Source of the DNA: Metridium senile
Lineage: Eukaryota > Cnidaria > Anthozoa > Actiniaria > Metridiidae
Length of the DNA stretch: 64,000 bases
Assembly: GCA_949775045.1 (NCBI GenBank)
Contig: OX459105.1
Span: forward strand, 434,001-498,000
Direction of reading: 5' to 3'
Part shown: positions 23,374-36,191 of the stretch, piece by piece
Layout of the letters: each line of letters begins with the position of its first letter
Position numbering within the stretch: position 1 is the first letter of the stretch
Notes under the pieces: model-generated
The model's input: only the letters and a program-made list of their open reading frames with translations
The model's database searches: none
What the model was told of the DNA's origin: nothing
Program-made: the position numbers and the translations under genes

Positions 23374-23795
23374 TTTTTAATGAAACAGAAAACCTTTACT
23401 ATTGATGACAGTGATGTAAAACTTATTTCCTTATAAAGTACAGATGTCAGTAAGTGTTACCAAGCAAGGAGGTACATTTTTCTTTTAAGTCGTTTCCATG
23501 GCAACAATTTGTTTCGGAGCAAAAATTGCCAATTTTGAACTTACTGTAATATCTCTAGGTTTAAAAATTAATATCTCAAAACTCCACTTTGAATATGTCA
23601 AAAATGGCCAATAGTCAACTCAATCTATGTCTTAAATTACCAAAACAAGAAGAAAATCTGCGGGCACTTGTTAACCTTAACTTATATGACGGGTTTGCTC
23701 AACCCTACAATGTCAATATCACAAAATTCGAGAAGATTTATGCCCGCAAACAAACTGGTTGATATCCTCCCAATAGCATTAAATTGGCGCGCGGT

Positions 23796-25104
23796 AAGAG
23801 ATAAGAAGGACTCGAATAGCTGCGAAACTACAAGTTACGGGTAAATAAATTCCATTTTCTTGAAGTGAAACAAGTGAGGGATATAAACTGATTGATCCTA
23901 GACGTCTAAGTATATATCGCCATATCATGAAGTAGTTCGTATAGCCTCATCAGTAAGCTTACTTGTTTCGGCAACCGGAGCTGTTGAGAGCAAACACTGA
24001 TAGATAAATTGAGTTTCAGTTGGATTGTTGAACATTAAAAGCCTTAAAAAAAACTCCATAGGTATGTTGTTTATTCTTTTCGTCGTAGCTTTTTTGTAAT
24101 TGCTTTTTATTCGGCTGTTATTTTCAGTAGATCGCTGCCGACTAATCAATCTTATAACAATGCTGTTGTTCAGGCCTTGATCATGCTTTCAGCTAAGACT
24201 GATCTCTTTACATCATTTATAAGATTTATTATGAAAAAGTTGTCGTGCCGCTGTTCAAACTGGCATCTGCAGAAAGGAACTAGATCAGATTGCTTGATAG
24301 TTTTGAACAACAAAGCTAACACATGCAATGCGTGAATCATGCCATCAAAACACAACATACTATAGTAATAAATTATTATTATCTTACTACAGCAGAACCA
24401 TCATTGTTTGCTGCCTAGTGCTCAGGGTTTAATACATATTAATACATGCATATGTACATATCGCAAGCTCCATAAAAAGACTCACCTTGGTCATATCTTG
24501 ACTCTGACAATCCACTGTACAAAATATAAAGTGCAAGATGGCCAGATGACAGTTCGATGTTTACAGTCTTTTAAGTCTACTCATAATTTTTAGTCGATAT
24601 AGCGCTAGCCGAACTCCATTCTAGCTGGCCCTGGGGGTAAACTCCATTCCGAAGACTTGTGCTTATAAATATCATGCGTCGCTAGCAAGTATAAAGATGC
24701 TAAACCAACGAAGACTTTCTGTTCCCATCCTTACACGGTCAACATACTTACAAAACATCGAGTTTACAGGTTTCGTATGAATGGGAAACAAAATAAGTTA
24801 CGAAGAAAAGAATAAACAACATACCTGAAGGAGTCTTTTAAGGCTTTTAATGTTCAACAAAAGATCATGTTCAGTCTTACAATCCAACTAAAACTCAATT
24901 TATCTATCAGTGTTTGCTCTCGACAGTTCCGGTTGCAAGCAAGTAAGCTTATGAGCCTATACGAACTACTTCATGATAAATGGCGATACTTAGACGTCTA
25001 GAATCAATCAGTTTATATCCCTCACTCGTTTCACTTCAAGAAAATGAAATTTATTTACCCGTAACTTGTTGTTTCGCAGCTATTAGAGTGCTTCTTATTC
25101 TCTT
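23796..25104. mobile_element. Inner 1.3-kb foldback
   Basis: Ends AAGAGATAAGAAG and CTTCTTATTCTCTT. Arms of about 290 bp share TTAGACGTCTAG-like, CGAACTACTTCATGAT and CAGTGTTTGCTCTC segments. Divergence between arms is higher than in the enclosing element. Confidence 0.65.
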
Positions 25105-27235
25105 CCCCTTCTTGGCCGCAGGCCGCGGATAGCTCTCGAATTGATGCGTGCTATGACGTCACTGCAACAGAGGCTCTGATTGGCTATTGCAATGTTTTGA
25201 TTCTCAAATATCATAACAAATAACAATGACCAGTTTTGGTCATGTTCAGGACTGATGATAATATAATGTGCGCGATAATAGGTACGCTTTGTTTATAAGC
25301 ACTCAATTCGTCATGCTTTGACTGCTTTATTTACCTTTCATTTTAATAATTTTAAATCGTGTTGTAAGCTGGGTTGTTCGACTACGGGATAACGGAGTAA
25401 AATCAGAAGGTAAGTAAAATCCAGTTAGCTGAAGCCAATTGCTTGTGTTTTGGGTTTATATCGTGAAGAATTCCTTTGTCAGATAGCATGAAAGGATGGT
25501 ATTCAGTCGTAGTCATGTAAGATTTCGTTTTGGTATGATAACTTGTTGAAAGCTTTTGTACCATTGTAATCAGGAATATGAAAAGAAAAACTTTCTTGTA
25601 GCTGGTCTTAATAGACTTAATATCATAAATGTACTAGTGTGTTCATGTAACGCAAATTATGGGACTCAATGGTTTCGAAATCGAAGGGGGGAGGGATGAT
25701 GACACAATCCATTTAAACCCGCTCAATGTTTTTTTCAGTATGGATTGCGGTAAAAAAAAAGAAGACAATTTACGAATTTAACTTTGTTTTAATTCTCTGA
25801 TAGAATATCTGGGCTGCTGGTGCTAGTGAAATGTAGAAAAATATGCATGTTAATTGTCGGTTAACAGATAACGTCTCCTATGCTCACATAATATCAGTGT
25901 CGCGTCTTGTAGATTTCATTTTACATCAAAGTCACATTATTCAGTGATATGTTTACTCTGATTATTTTAAATAATTTCAAAATATAAGAGTATTAACTAT
26001 CGTCTTAAAACATTTTTTACTAGAATTATATGCTACTGGTCTTTGATCTCTCTAGTTATCTGTGAACTCCTCTATCCCATTTATCAGTCTCGCACGATTT
26101 GTGCAAAGGATATTGACAATGATAGACTGGCCGCCAGTAGACGTAGAGTACTTATCTGTGCTTTGGACAAACAGTCATTCTATTCGAACCTTTTCCAAAA
26201 ACACCAACTGTTAACAGTACAAGACCACTCTCTGATATACTTTCAAATTCTGAAAGTGCATCAGTTGTATTTCTTGTGCATTCTGTAAACGGTATTTCCT
26301 ATCTCTACTAGGATATCTTGACGAAAGACCATACGATGTCTATGACCATTTGTAATATATGAAATATTCGGCGTTCAAATAGAATGACATCTCGAGCTCC
26401 AAAAATACAATATAGAACTATTACATTGAAACAGTGAAGTGTGTAGTTGCTGACAAAATTAACCTGTCAGAATTATCCAGTTTCTAAGACACGTTGCTAG
26501 CCGAAACTGACATTGTTACTTGCTTGCAGTCTAGATCAGTCGACAAAAAATCATTGTAAGATTTAAATTTATCCTATCATGTGCTCTTACAAAGAACTTC
26601 TGAACGATATAAATCCAAAATACAAGCTATTTGCTTCGGCTAAATGGATTGTACTTACCTTTCTGGTTTTTGTAAGTTATCTCGTGGAACAATTCAGTTT
26701 ATAACAACACGTACGATTTGCAATTATATCAAAAGCAATCAAGTTTGCATAATTTACAAGTAATTTGCATAAATTTCAAAACAGTACATCTACTTCACCA
26801 AAGTTGTCTTCATCTGGGTTTTATTTAGTTTTGAGAGGTTTGAAATCAAAACCAAGATTGTATTTAGTTTAGTGAGATAATACAATAAAGTTGAAGGAAA
26901 TAATAATGTTTTAATAATTGAATTTTTGCACAGGCTAATTTGCACATGTCATGCATCTAATTAATAAAAACCACAAAATGTTTGAGGTTGATGTAGAGAA
27001 ACTGAGTAGATAAAAAGCGCAAAATGTTTGTATGACCCTAACTTAAACAACCTTAGCTTAGTAGATTGCAATAAAAATTGAAAGTTTATCGCGCGATATA
27101 AGCTACTTAGTGAGGGGTGGTTTCTCATGACGAAAACGCGTATCACTTAGTATATTTCCCCTTTGACTTGACATTTACAATTTTTATTATCCTTGAAATT
27201 AAGAAACATTGAGCATAATATAGACTCAACCTGGT
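25105..27235. other. No gene seen; one orphan transposon end
   Basis: GTGCGCGATAATAGGTAC at 25268-25285 matches the ends of the 13793-14017 foldback, but I saw no partner nearby. ORFs such as 26043-26288 (81 codons) lack motifs and splice support. Confidence 0.5.
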
Positions 27236-27870
27236 TATTAGAAGCCAATTTAATGCTATTGGGAGGATATCAACCAGTTTGTTTGCGGGCATAAATCTTC
27301 TCGAATTTTGTGATATTGACATAGTAGGGTTGAGCAAACCCGTCATATAAGTTAAGGTTAACAAGTGCCCGCAGATTTTCTTCTTGTTTTGGTAATTTAA
27401 GACATAGATTGAGTTGACTATTGGCCATTTTTGACATATTCAAAGTGGAGTTTTGAGATATTAATTTTTAAACCTAGAGATATTACAGTAAGTTCAAAAT
27501 TGGCAATTTTTGCTCCGAAACAAATTGTTGCCATGGAAACGGCTTAAAAGAAAAATGTACCTCCTTGCTTGGTAACACTTACTGACATCTGTACTTTATA
27601 GGGAAACAAGTTTTACATCATTGTCATCAATAGTAAAGGTTTTCTGTTTCATTAAAAATTAGCTATATTTTTGCTGATTTTCGAGGCAAAATGGGTATTT
27701 TAAGGGGGGTGGTCTAACTTCCCACCAAAGTGACAGATCCAGCTGAGTTTCTGGGATAACAAATAACTTACCAGGACCTACAACTGTACCAAGTTTGAGC
27801 AAAATCGGTGAACCCCCATGTAGCACCCACTGCCTGGTTTTGCCTGGTTCTACCATGGACACACTCTTAA

Positions 27871-28374
27871 TAACAGTTTAGATACTATAGTAGATCTGAA
27901 CAAGTGCAAGACTTGACTAGATCGCTTAAGGCCCGTGCAAACGCACGCAACATTGTTGGACCAACAAGGTTGCTCCAACATGTTGGGCCCGTTAAAGCGG
28001 GAAGCTGACCTTGATGTTTTTAGAGCCCACCCCATAATCCATTTTCCCGCTCTTTTTAGTTCTTCCGGCTTGACGCGTATACCATTTCTTTTCTCGCTCG
28101 TATGGATTTGCACGTTAAAACGTTTTCCAGTGCTTAGGAATTCAATCTGTTATATATTACACTAGTTTCTATTTACAAGTTGTATACGACAACTACAACG
28201 TTTGCCGTCTATTTGCAACAGGGAGATACGTTTTCTGTTCCCACCTTACGTATGATGTGTGATACTTCAACATGGATGTCGACAGCGTTACAGTACGAGA
28301 GAAACTACCATACACAACGTACCTAAGCGATCTAGTCAAGTCTTGCACTTGTTCAGATAGTATCTAAACTGTTA
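27871..28374. mobile_element. TTAA-flanked foldback
   Basis: Ends TAACAGTTTAGATACTA and its inverse sit inside TTAA (27867-27870, 28375-28378). Arms of about 58 bp include GAACAAGTGCAAGACTTGAC. The interior begins with a GTGCAAACGCACGCAACATT stretch that itself looks like a transposon end. Confidence 0.7.
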
Positions 28375-28378
28375 TTAA

Positions 28379-30341
28379 TGCTTTCCATGATGCACTTTGA
28401 TCATCCACAACTGATTTACATGTAATTGACAGCCTCCTTTCAATGATAAATACAACAAATCCAAATTATTTATTGATCTCCTGCTACCATCGACAGTAAA
28501 CATAAAATAATCACGGTGCATCATGGTAAGTAAAGATTGAATTAATTAGTTTTTATAGTTGTATTATTATTTGATTTTTGTGCACAAGCTGTAAATATGT
28601 ATAATACGATTTGCTCAGTTTGTTACACTTACAGTTATGATTCGTAAATTGCATTCGTCGCACAAATAATTGACACAAAAAATGATTTAGGTGTTTTTGG
28701 TCTTGATCTTCCGTTATTTCAATTATAAAAATGCCGATTTGTATTTTTCTTTTAGACTGTCATATGATCAGTTTATAACTGCGTGTGTGGTCACCCTGTG
28801 TGTCACGCGCACAACAAACAGTATGACAATCATGACAGCCGAGTGATAAACATAGCCGACTATACCAGTTTAAAAGCTTTTTTTCTTACTCAAAACTCTA
28901 AAGCGAGGTACTCGTACTACATTTCGATTGATAAAACATTATAATGATTGCATTAGTCGCCATTTGGTTTGAAATGTACCGCATTCTCGAAGTACAACGT
29001 TTGACTTTATCGAGGGAATCCAGTTCGAGATTTGTCACTTCAAATATCCCACTCTAAAAAAGCCAAATGTCGCTGAATTATGTGTTATTTGTAGCCTGTA
29101 GGTCAGTATGGATGGTCTAGACTATGAGAATGATGATATAAAAGTGCTCTAGGTAAGTTTTGCGTATTTTATTTAGTCATAATAGGTGTTTACATTACTT
29201 GACCCTTCGAATGTCACGCAATATTTTAACCAAAATGCCATGTGTTTGAGACCTTCTAAAATTTCACCATTTTAATAGCCCAAAAATATTATTTCACATT
29301 TAGCAAGTAGAAAGAATGCTCTTTCACTGAGGTATAATTTTAGACCACAGAATCATGTGCCAGTGTGAGATTTTTGACGTTAAAGTTAGGTAAATTTTGA
29401 ATATGATAAATAAGAGAAAAATCGATAATATCCATCGCACAGAATCCTATTGTCTTTTTGGACATTTACTTACGGCCCGTGAATTATTCAAAATAGACAT
29501 AATTCGAATAAATTATCGACATTGATAGTTCTGATTGGTTGTTTAAACGACTGATTAGATGAAGTTCTGAACGGTTTACAAAATAATCATTTCACTTGTA
29601 CGATTTATTACCGAGAACAAAGGGAGTAGGATTACTTAATTCGAGTTATTACAAATTGCAGCTTAACATATTACACCGCATAACTTAAAGTGGCACATTG
29701 GGATTTGAACGTCAGTCGCAAGAGCCTTAGATAAGGAGCTCAAATATTCAGCTTAAAAAAGAGAAGCTTATAAAAAAGGTTTTTGTAGAAGTAAAGGGTG
29801 CAAAATGTTGCTTGGATTACGATGTTAATTTTGCACCCCCTACCTAAGTTTAACCTGTTATTAAAACCTACAAATTACAGTTGGAATATTGGCTCCCCAC
29901 AAAAAATGCCGATTTTTGACAAATTTGAGCTCAAAAAAGAGAAGCTTAGTTATTGACATTATTAAACATTTGATAGTGCAAACGTTTAGTCAACATTTCA
30001 TCTTTGATTTGCACCCCCTACCTAACTGAGATCACCTTTTAAAAACCTTTAAAATGTATTTTATTACACGAAGTTGAGCAATTTTGGCCTGTTTTCTTTG
30101 TAAATTACCTCATTAAATACGCTTCGCCTGATTGAACTTCGCCCGGATGTGTCCGGGCATTCTGTGCGATGGAAAAATCGTGAAAATATTCACATTGTAA
30201 AGTATTTAAGGACGGGGCCTACTAATTAAAAAGTAATGTATTCTTCAAACAACTATGTGAGTTGTTTTAACCCTTTAGAGGGTTCTTCAAATCTGGCTAA
30301 AAAAGGTGGGGTCACCGGGCAGTTAAGAGAAATAATAAGCC
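28379..30341. other. No gene seen; diverged repeats
   Basis: 29270-29460 is distantly similar to the arms of the 16.5-22.0 kb element (TAGCCCAAAAATATT, AATGCTCTTTCAC). 29725-29870 and 29920-30050 are a diverged tandem pair (GAGCTCAAA..AAAGAGAAGCTTA..TTGCACCCCCTACCTAA). Confidence 0.45.
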
Positions 30342-30483
30342 TTAAGGTGGCTCGAGGTAGTTTTAAATGGCGCACACATCCCTTTTTGAATTCGCAATTA
30401 CATGATCTTACCTTCGCCCCATGAATGTGAATTTTTTATCAAATGACAGTCTTGGATGAAAGTTTTGAATGATGTTTTAATTA

Positions 30484-32907
30484 AAAAGACGTAAACAAAC
30501 AAAAAAACCGTGGGTCACAAAAGCCATTCTTACTTCCATTGTAAATAGGCATAAGTTGTTTAGTAGCCACTTTTTAAGTAAAGATCCCCGAAAAGTTAAA
30601 TTTTACAAAGCATACAGCAACAAACTTAACAAAATCAAAGAAGCCTCCAAAAAGAAATATTTTCAAGATAAATTTGAACTTAATAGCCAAAATCTTAAAA
30701 TGACCTGGAAGTTAATTGGACTGCTTTTCAATCGAAAACAGAGCGCTACACAACAAAAAATTACAAAGCTTATATATAATAATAAGTCTTACACAGATAA
30801 AAATAGCATTGCAAATCAATTGAATTCTTACTTTGTTAATGTCGGAAGAAAATTAACAGAAAAACTACCGAAAGTTACTATAGATCCAACAACTTACATC
30901 AATAGAAACTTTCAAAACAGTTTCATGTTTCGAAGCATACTCCCACACGAAGTAGAAGATATCATCATGAACTTAAATCAAAACAAATCCACGATAGGCG
31001 TACCACGAAGATGTATCAAAATAGCATGCAACAACATAGCTGAACCTTTAGCTTCGATTTTTAACATATCCTTACTTCAGGGAATTGTCCCTGATGCCTT
31101 TAAAATAGCAAAAGTCACTCCTATTGACAAAGGAGGAGATTCGACTGACCCATCAAATTTCAGACCAATCTCTACTCTACCAACATTTGCTCAAATATTT
31201 GAAAAACTTGTCTATAATCAGATAATCAATTATATTGACAAACACAACATTTTATATGAATATCAATTTGGTTTTCGGAAAGGTCATTCCACCATGCAAG
31301 CTATAACTGAAATCACCGACAACTTAAAAAAGGCAATTGATAGTAATCTTTATACCTGTGGAGTATTTTTAGACCTATCAAAAGCATTCGACACCGTTAA
31401 TCACTCAATATTGCTTAACAAATTAAGAACTTACGGAATACGTGGTCTACCGCTAAATTGGTTCTCTAGCTATCTTAAAAATCGAAAGCAATACGTCTCA
31501 TTAGGTGATACATACTCTGATTCCCAGACAATTACCTGTGGAGTACCACAAGGCAGTACATTGGGACCTCTATTGTTTTTGTTATATATTAATGATTTAC
31601 CAAACTGTTCTGACAAATTAAATTTTAAAATTTTTGCAGACGACACAAATATCTTTACGTCTGATAGCAATATCAACTCCCTTGAGAATAAAATGAACAT
31701 AGAACTATCAAAAGTCAAAGTATGGCTAGATGTCAATAAGCTCTCTTTAAACTTTACAAAAACTAATTTTATGATAGTTAAATCTAAAAGGAAAAAGGAT
31801 GTTTCGATCAATATAAAAATCCCTGATAAAGACGGTTCTTTCTTTTGTCTTGAAAGGAGAAATTATGTCAAGTACCTTGGAGTTATACTTGATGATTCCC
31901 TGTCGTGGAAACATCAAATATCTTACATATGTTCACGAATTTCACGTAATTCAGGTGTAATTCTAAGGTTAAGGCACTATCTGTCACTAAAACAACTAAG
32001 GCAAGTTTATTATAATTTGATTTATCCTTATATTTCTTATGCTATTGAGGCATGGGGTAGTACTTATAAAACAAACATCCAAAAAGTCCAGTGCAAACAA
32101 AACCATATTATACGAATAATATTTTTTGCTACTCTCTATGGGAAATACACTGACAGTGCCAAACCGCTCATCAACCTGCTAAATATACATACAGTTCAAA
32201 ATGTATATCGATTACACATTTTGAAATTCGTCCATAAGTGGCACAAAGGACTACTGCCAAATACATTCAATAATATATTTACACAAGCAAAAGCTGTTCA
32301 CGCCTATAATACACGATATGCAACCAAAGGAAATTTATATAAACCTAGAGTTAGATCAAACATTGGCAAACAATCACTCTCTTATACTGGCTCTGATATA
32401 TGGGCTGACCTCCCATATGAACTTAAAATATTAAGTGTACTTTCATTTGATAAAAAAGTGAAAGCATACTTAATGAGTACTCAAAACTCACAATGATACA
32501 TAGTATATATATACCTTTATGAAGAAAAATAACCTATATTTATATTATTTACTTCACTAAAACCATATTTAATATTATTTAGTATATATTAGTGTTTTCC
32601 TGTTCTATTCTCTTTTTTTCTTTTCTAAACGTTTTTTCTCTCTTTGTTAAATTGTTTATAATCTTACCGCTCTTTATACCTGAATATTATGTATTAAACA
32701 AAAACCTAAATGGAGGCTAACTCGATAACTTCCCAGTTTACTTAGCCTCCATGCTCAATTTCTATATTCTATAAAACATACATAATAGAAACACTCATAC
32801 AAACATACAAACGAATATAGAAAGAAAAATGTAAAATGTATAATATAATGTATAATATATTGTAATTAGTATATAAGAGCAAATAAAGATTCTATTCTAT
32901 TCTATTC
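30484..32907 (+). mobile_element. 5'-truncated non-LTR retrotransposon (LINE)
   Basis: Inserted in the left arm of the TTAA foldback. The right arm gives the empty site GATGTTTTAATTATGTTAAT. Target duplication TAATTA (30478-30483, 32908-32913). The 3' end is a short (ATTCT)n tail, and truncation has removed ORF1 and the endonuclease. The long intact frame argues for a recent insertion. Confidence 0.85.
30556..32496 (+). CDS. LINE reverse transcriptase, 646 codons
   Basis: Copies LINE RNA into DNA at the target site. The frame is open upstream of this ATG (KPWVTKAILTSIVNRHKLF from about 30506), so the start shown is only the first ATG after truncation. RT motifs in order: ITEITDNLKKAID, then VFLDLSKAFDTVNHSIL (about residue 265), GVPQGSTLGPLLFLLYIND (about 330) and the catalytic FADDTNIF (about 359). 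The thumb region and a C-terminal block ending YTGSDIWADLP follow. The FADD and the C-terminal block fit the Jockey/CR1 group. The endonuclease domain is absent because of the 5' truncation. It has no internal stop. Confidence 0.9.
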   Translation: MFSSHFLSKDPRKVKFYKAYSNKLNKIKEASKKKYFQDKFELNSQNLKMTWKLIGLLFNRKQSATQQKITKLIYNNKSYTDKNSIANQLNSYFVNVGRKLTEKLPKVTIDPTTYINRNFQNSFMFRSILPHEVEDIIMNLNQNKSTIGVPRRCIKIACNNIAEPLASIFNISLLQGIVPDAFKIAKVTPIDKGGDSTDPSNFRPISTLPTFAQIFEKLVYNQIINYIDKHNILYEYQFGFRKGHSTMQAITEITDNLKKAIDSNLYTCGVFLDLSKAFDTVNHSILLNKLRTYGIRGLPLNWFSSYLKNRKQYVSLGDTYSDSQTITCGVPQGSTLGPLLFLLYINDLPNCSDKLNFKIFADDTNIFTSDSNINSLENKMNIELSKVKVWLDVNKLSLNFTKTNFMIVKSKRKKDVSINIKIPDKDGSFFCLERRNYVKYLGVILDDSLSWKHQISYICSRISRNSGVILRLRHYLSLKQLRQVYYNLIYPYISYAIEAWGSTYKTNIQKVQCKQNHIIRIIFFATLYGKYTDSAKPLINLLNIHTVQNVYRLHILKFVHKWHKGLLPNTFNNIFTQAKAVHAYNTRYATKGNLYKPRVRSNIGKQSLSYTGSDIWADLPYELKILSVLSFDKKVKAYLMSTQNSQ

Positions 32908-33751
32908 TAATTATGTTAATCAAAGTTTCCATAGCAACGATAAACAACTTTTTTGTAAAATGGTTTTTCTTAAATATCTTTTGAATTTGAGCTGATTGCG
33001 AAAAACCAATAAATGTGCTATAAACTGCTACGTTTAGCACATCAATTGGGAAAGTTAGAAGAAAAGTTATCTGTTCGATAACGAATAAATCACGAAAACA
33101 TTTAAATGTGTATTTTGTTCGAGGGTAAATATAAGCGGTCAAAACATTTCATAAGATGCACAAATTATGATCGTAATACTGCAGAATGTTTCCTTGGACC
33201 TCCATTTAAACTCCCTGCGGAAAACTCTGGTTAATATGTAGGCAATGCAGAGATCGAGCTTGTTATTAAAATGATGTTTTGCTTGACGTTTTCACTCTTT
33301 CATAACTGCAATCACAATTGCGTATAACTCACAATAAAACAAACGAAAATGAGTGATATCTTCACAGTACAATTTTAAATACATAGTTAATAATGTTGCA
33401 AAAGTTAAATCCATATAAAAGAACGTTTTTAAAAGTAGCGCCGAAGTTGAAGTACGAAAGTAGCGCCCGCTGAGTGAAAATTTACTACAGCGAGCGTGAC
33501 ATTGTTTATGTCAGTAGCTAATTAACATGCATCGCACAGTGTTAAATTCCTCTACGCACGCATAGTCTAATTAGAAGACCACAGGAAGACCAAGTGTAGA
33601 AGTTTCACATAAAGTACAATAATAAATCGGGCGTGTATTGAATGCTAGATTTTATCGTTAACACGTTGCTTTTGTAAATAGTGGAATTTGAAATATATGT
33701 TAAGCATTAGTGAATACATTACTGGCTCATACTTTTTCTGGTTTGTCAAAT

Positions 33752-34072
33752 TTATACGTATTTCCAAGGAGAGCACCTGAAACTAAATCTTTTGCACCGA
33801 AAAATATAAAAATACGTATATAAAGGCGAACACCTGAGATTATCGGAATATAATAATATTGTTAATGCTATACTTATGACAACGCAAATATTATAAAGGG
33901 TATATATGACAAGGGATGTAGGATCGCGGCTTGAGCGTAGAAGGGGGACATATTTCGTGGATTTTTCAGGTGGCTCGCTTATTAGTGGTCGTTCCCTCCA
34001 CCGCTTTTCCCTCGCCTTTTTCAATTGCTCCCTTTTCTTACTTTTAGCGTCCACACGAAGAGTGCGACCCAT
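33752..34072 (-). CDS. Short basic ORF at the centre of the TTAA foldback
   Basis: A 106-codon frame beginning MGRTLRVDAKSKKREQLKKA, then REKRWRERPLISEPPEK. The first 55 residues are strongly basic. After about LLRSSRDPTSL the frame turns hydrophobic and is probably read-through. It starts close to a clean ATG context (AACAACATGG) and lies exactly in the unique centre, so it may be the first exon or a remnant of the element's own gene. Confidence 0.35.
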   Translation of the reverse strand: MGRTLRVDAKSKKREQLKKAREKRWRERPLISEPPEKSTKYVPLLRSSRDPTSLVIYTLYNICVVISIALTILLYSDNLRCSPLYTYFYIFRCKRFSFRCSPWKYV

Positions 34073-35554
34073 GTTGTTTCCAGCAAGAATGCGAGATGAA
34101 AATAAGAAACTTTCAATAATAACAATATAAAAAGATTTCTAATTAGACTATGCGTGCGTAGAGGAATTTAACACTGTGCGCTGCATGTTAATTAGCTACT
34201 GACATAAACAATGTCACGCTCGCTGTAGTAAATTTTCACTCAGCGGGCGCTACTTTCGTGCTTCAACTTCGGCGCTACTTTTAAAAATGTTCTTTTATAT
34301 GGATTTAACTGAAATTTTGCAACATTATTAACTATATATCTAAAATTGTACTGTAAAGATATCACTCATTTTTGTTTGTTTTATTGTGAGTTATACGCAA
34401 TTGTGATTGCAGTTATGAAAGAGTGAAAACGTCAAGCAAAACATCATTTTAATAACAAGCTCGATCTCTGCATTGCCTACATATTAACCAGAGTTTTCCG
34501 CAGGGAGTTTAAATGGAGGTCCAAGGAAACATTCTGCAGTATTACGATCATAATTTGTGCATCTTATGAAATGTTTTGACCGCTTATATTTACCCTCGAA
34601 CAAAATACACATTTAAATGTTTTCGTGATTTATTCGTTATCGAACAGATAACTTTTCTTCTAACTTTCCCAATTGATGTGCTAAACGTAGCAGTTTATAG
34701 CACATTTATTGGTTTTTCGCAATCAGCTCAAATTCAAAAGATATTTAAGAAAAACCATTTTACAAAAAAGTTGTTTATCGTTGCTATGGAAACTTTGATT
34801 AACATAATTAAAACATCATTCAAAACTTTCATCCAAGACTGTCATTTGATAAAAAATTCACATTCATGGGGCGAAGGTAAGATCATGTAATTGCGAATTC
34901 AAAAAGGGATGTGTGCGCCATTTAAAACTACCTCGAGCCACCTTAAATATCGCTGAAGTCACGATTTTACCGGCATCGACAAATAAAAATATTTTTCAAA
35001 GGCTTTTCATTGAAACATCTCTTTGATAGCGGTAAAGGATCAACAAGTAATTTTCTAATAGGAATATATATTTTGTAACGTATTTTCAAAAGTTAGTAAT
35101 GAAATATGATTTTTTTAGCATCGCGACTTGTATTTTACGAGGTTCAGAAAATTCGAAATTTTGTTGATTTTCCATTCCAAAATCGGTTGTTTTTTCGAAA
35201 TTTTACATCAAAACGATTGTTTAACATGTTCTTAATAATTACAGGTGTAAAAAAATTGGGGTCACCGGGCGATTGAAAAAGTTATCGCGTGGTAAACTTT
35301 GCCGCCGAAGATCATCAGACAATTTCTTTCCGGTCCCCTCCCTACTAAGTAAAGAAATTCGTCATCATAAGTGCATTATGGGACAGTTTTTATATACATG
35401 GCTATCGTCGCGTCTACCATCGTTCGTCTGTTTTTTTTCGTCTTATTATAACTGCACGAAAATTTGCCAAAGCGGCCAGTTTTTTCATCCCTTTTTCCAG
35501 AACTTGTCTCGATTATATAGTTCATTCACTTGTATCGGAAAATTAAATATATAT

Positions 35555-35635
35555 GTTATTTACCGGCTAGGAGGTCCGTATAGTGAAAAACTGCCCGAGT
35601 TCACTATACAGACAGACCTCTAGCTGGTAAATAAC
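35555..35635. repeat. 81-bp hairpin
   Basis: GTTATTTACCGGCTAGGAGG pairs with CCTCTAGCTGGTAAATAAC, and TATAGTGAA with TTCACTATA, around a short GC loop. MITE-like, without a clear target duplication. Confidence 0.6.
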
Positions 35636-36191
35636 TTATTTATTTTTTTATTCTCTCTCTATTAATGTTTTTGATAGTTACGACGCGCGTTGCTTTCAAA
35701 TGGCTTCCCAGTAGTTTTACTGAAAAAGAGCGGGTTTTCAGAAACCGGTTTTCATTCAGCATGTGATGGTTGCCTCAACAAACGTACAGAGATTTTAATG
35801 CCAAAATATTAAAATTACTGGAGCTTTCTTCATCATTTCAAACCAAAGATTGTTTAAAGACAAAAGGTTTTGTTTATATCTCAACATCAAAGAAAGTCAA
35901 GAAACAAAAAACAAGTTTTACAAAGGATTTTAGCTGACATGCACAAACAAACTGGAAGTGAACCACGATGGATGTTGAAACGAGTTCTAATTCGTCGGTC
36001 TTGTGGACGTTTGTGGAAGCCTACTAAAGCTTATTTTTCGATAATAATTTAATAAGAAATAAGAAATTTAATCGTAGTCACCGTCAACTGGTGAAGGAAT
36101 TAAATTGTCTGTGTGGAACTTTATGAAGAAGATGAAAGATAAAAGCACTAGGATCGCTGACAGGACTTTGAATCAAGCAAATCGACCTTAT

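Larger units (their letters stand above)
23348..27683. mobile_element. 4.3-kb long-inverted-repeat element
   Basis: Arms 23348-23791 and 27236-27683 are about 95% identical inverted copies (for example AAGTACAGATGTCAGTAAGT, CCAAGCAAGGAGGTACATTT). The left arm begins inside the end of the transposase-like frame. An inner palindrome (23796-25104) adjoins the left arm. The remaining interior (25105-27235) has no convincing gene. Confidence 0.7.
30346..34942. mobile_element. TTAA-flanked foldback carrying a LINE insertion
   Basis: Ends GGTGGCTCGAGGTAGTTTTA and its inverse lie inside TTAA (30342-30345, 34943-34946). Without the LINE (30484-32907) it is about 2.2 kb, with near-identical arms of about 800 bp and a 0.56-kb unique centre (33575-34135) holding one short basic ORF. 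TTAA target and palindromic form match the elements at 7209 and 27871. Confidence 0.75.

Noticed and set aside
29100..29160. Possible short plus-strand exon (MDGLDYENDDIKVL) ending at TAG|GTAAGT
   Set aside because: The stop coincides with the donor, no partner exon was found, and the stretch is too short to support.
30305..35275. GGGGTCACCGGGC at 30309 and 35260 as a target duplication of the TTAA element
   Set aside because: The copies lie tens to hundreds of bases from the element's ends and differ in their flanks; TTAA at the ends explains the insertion better.
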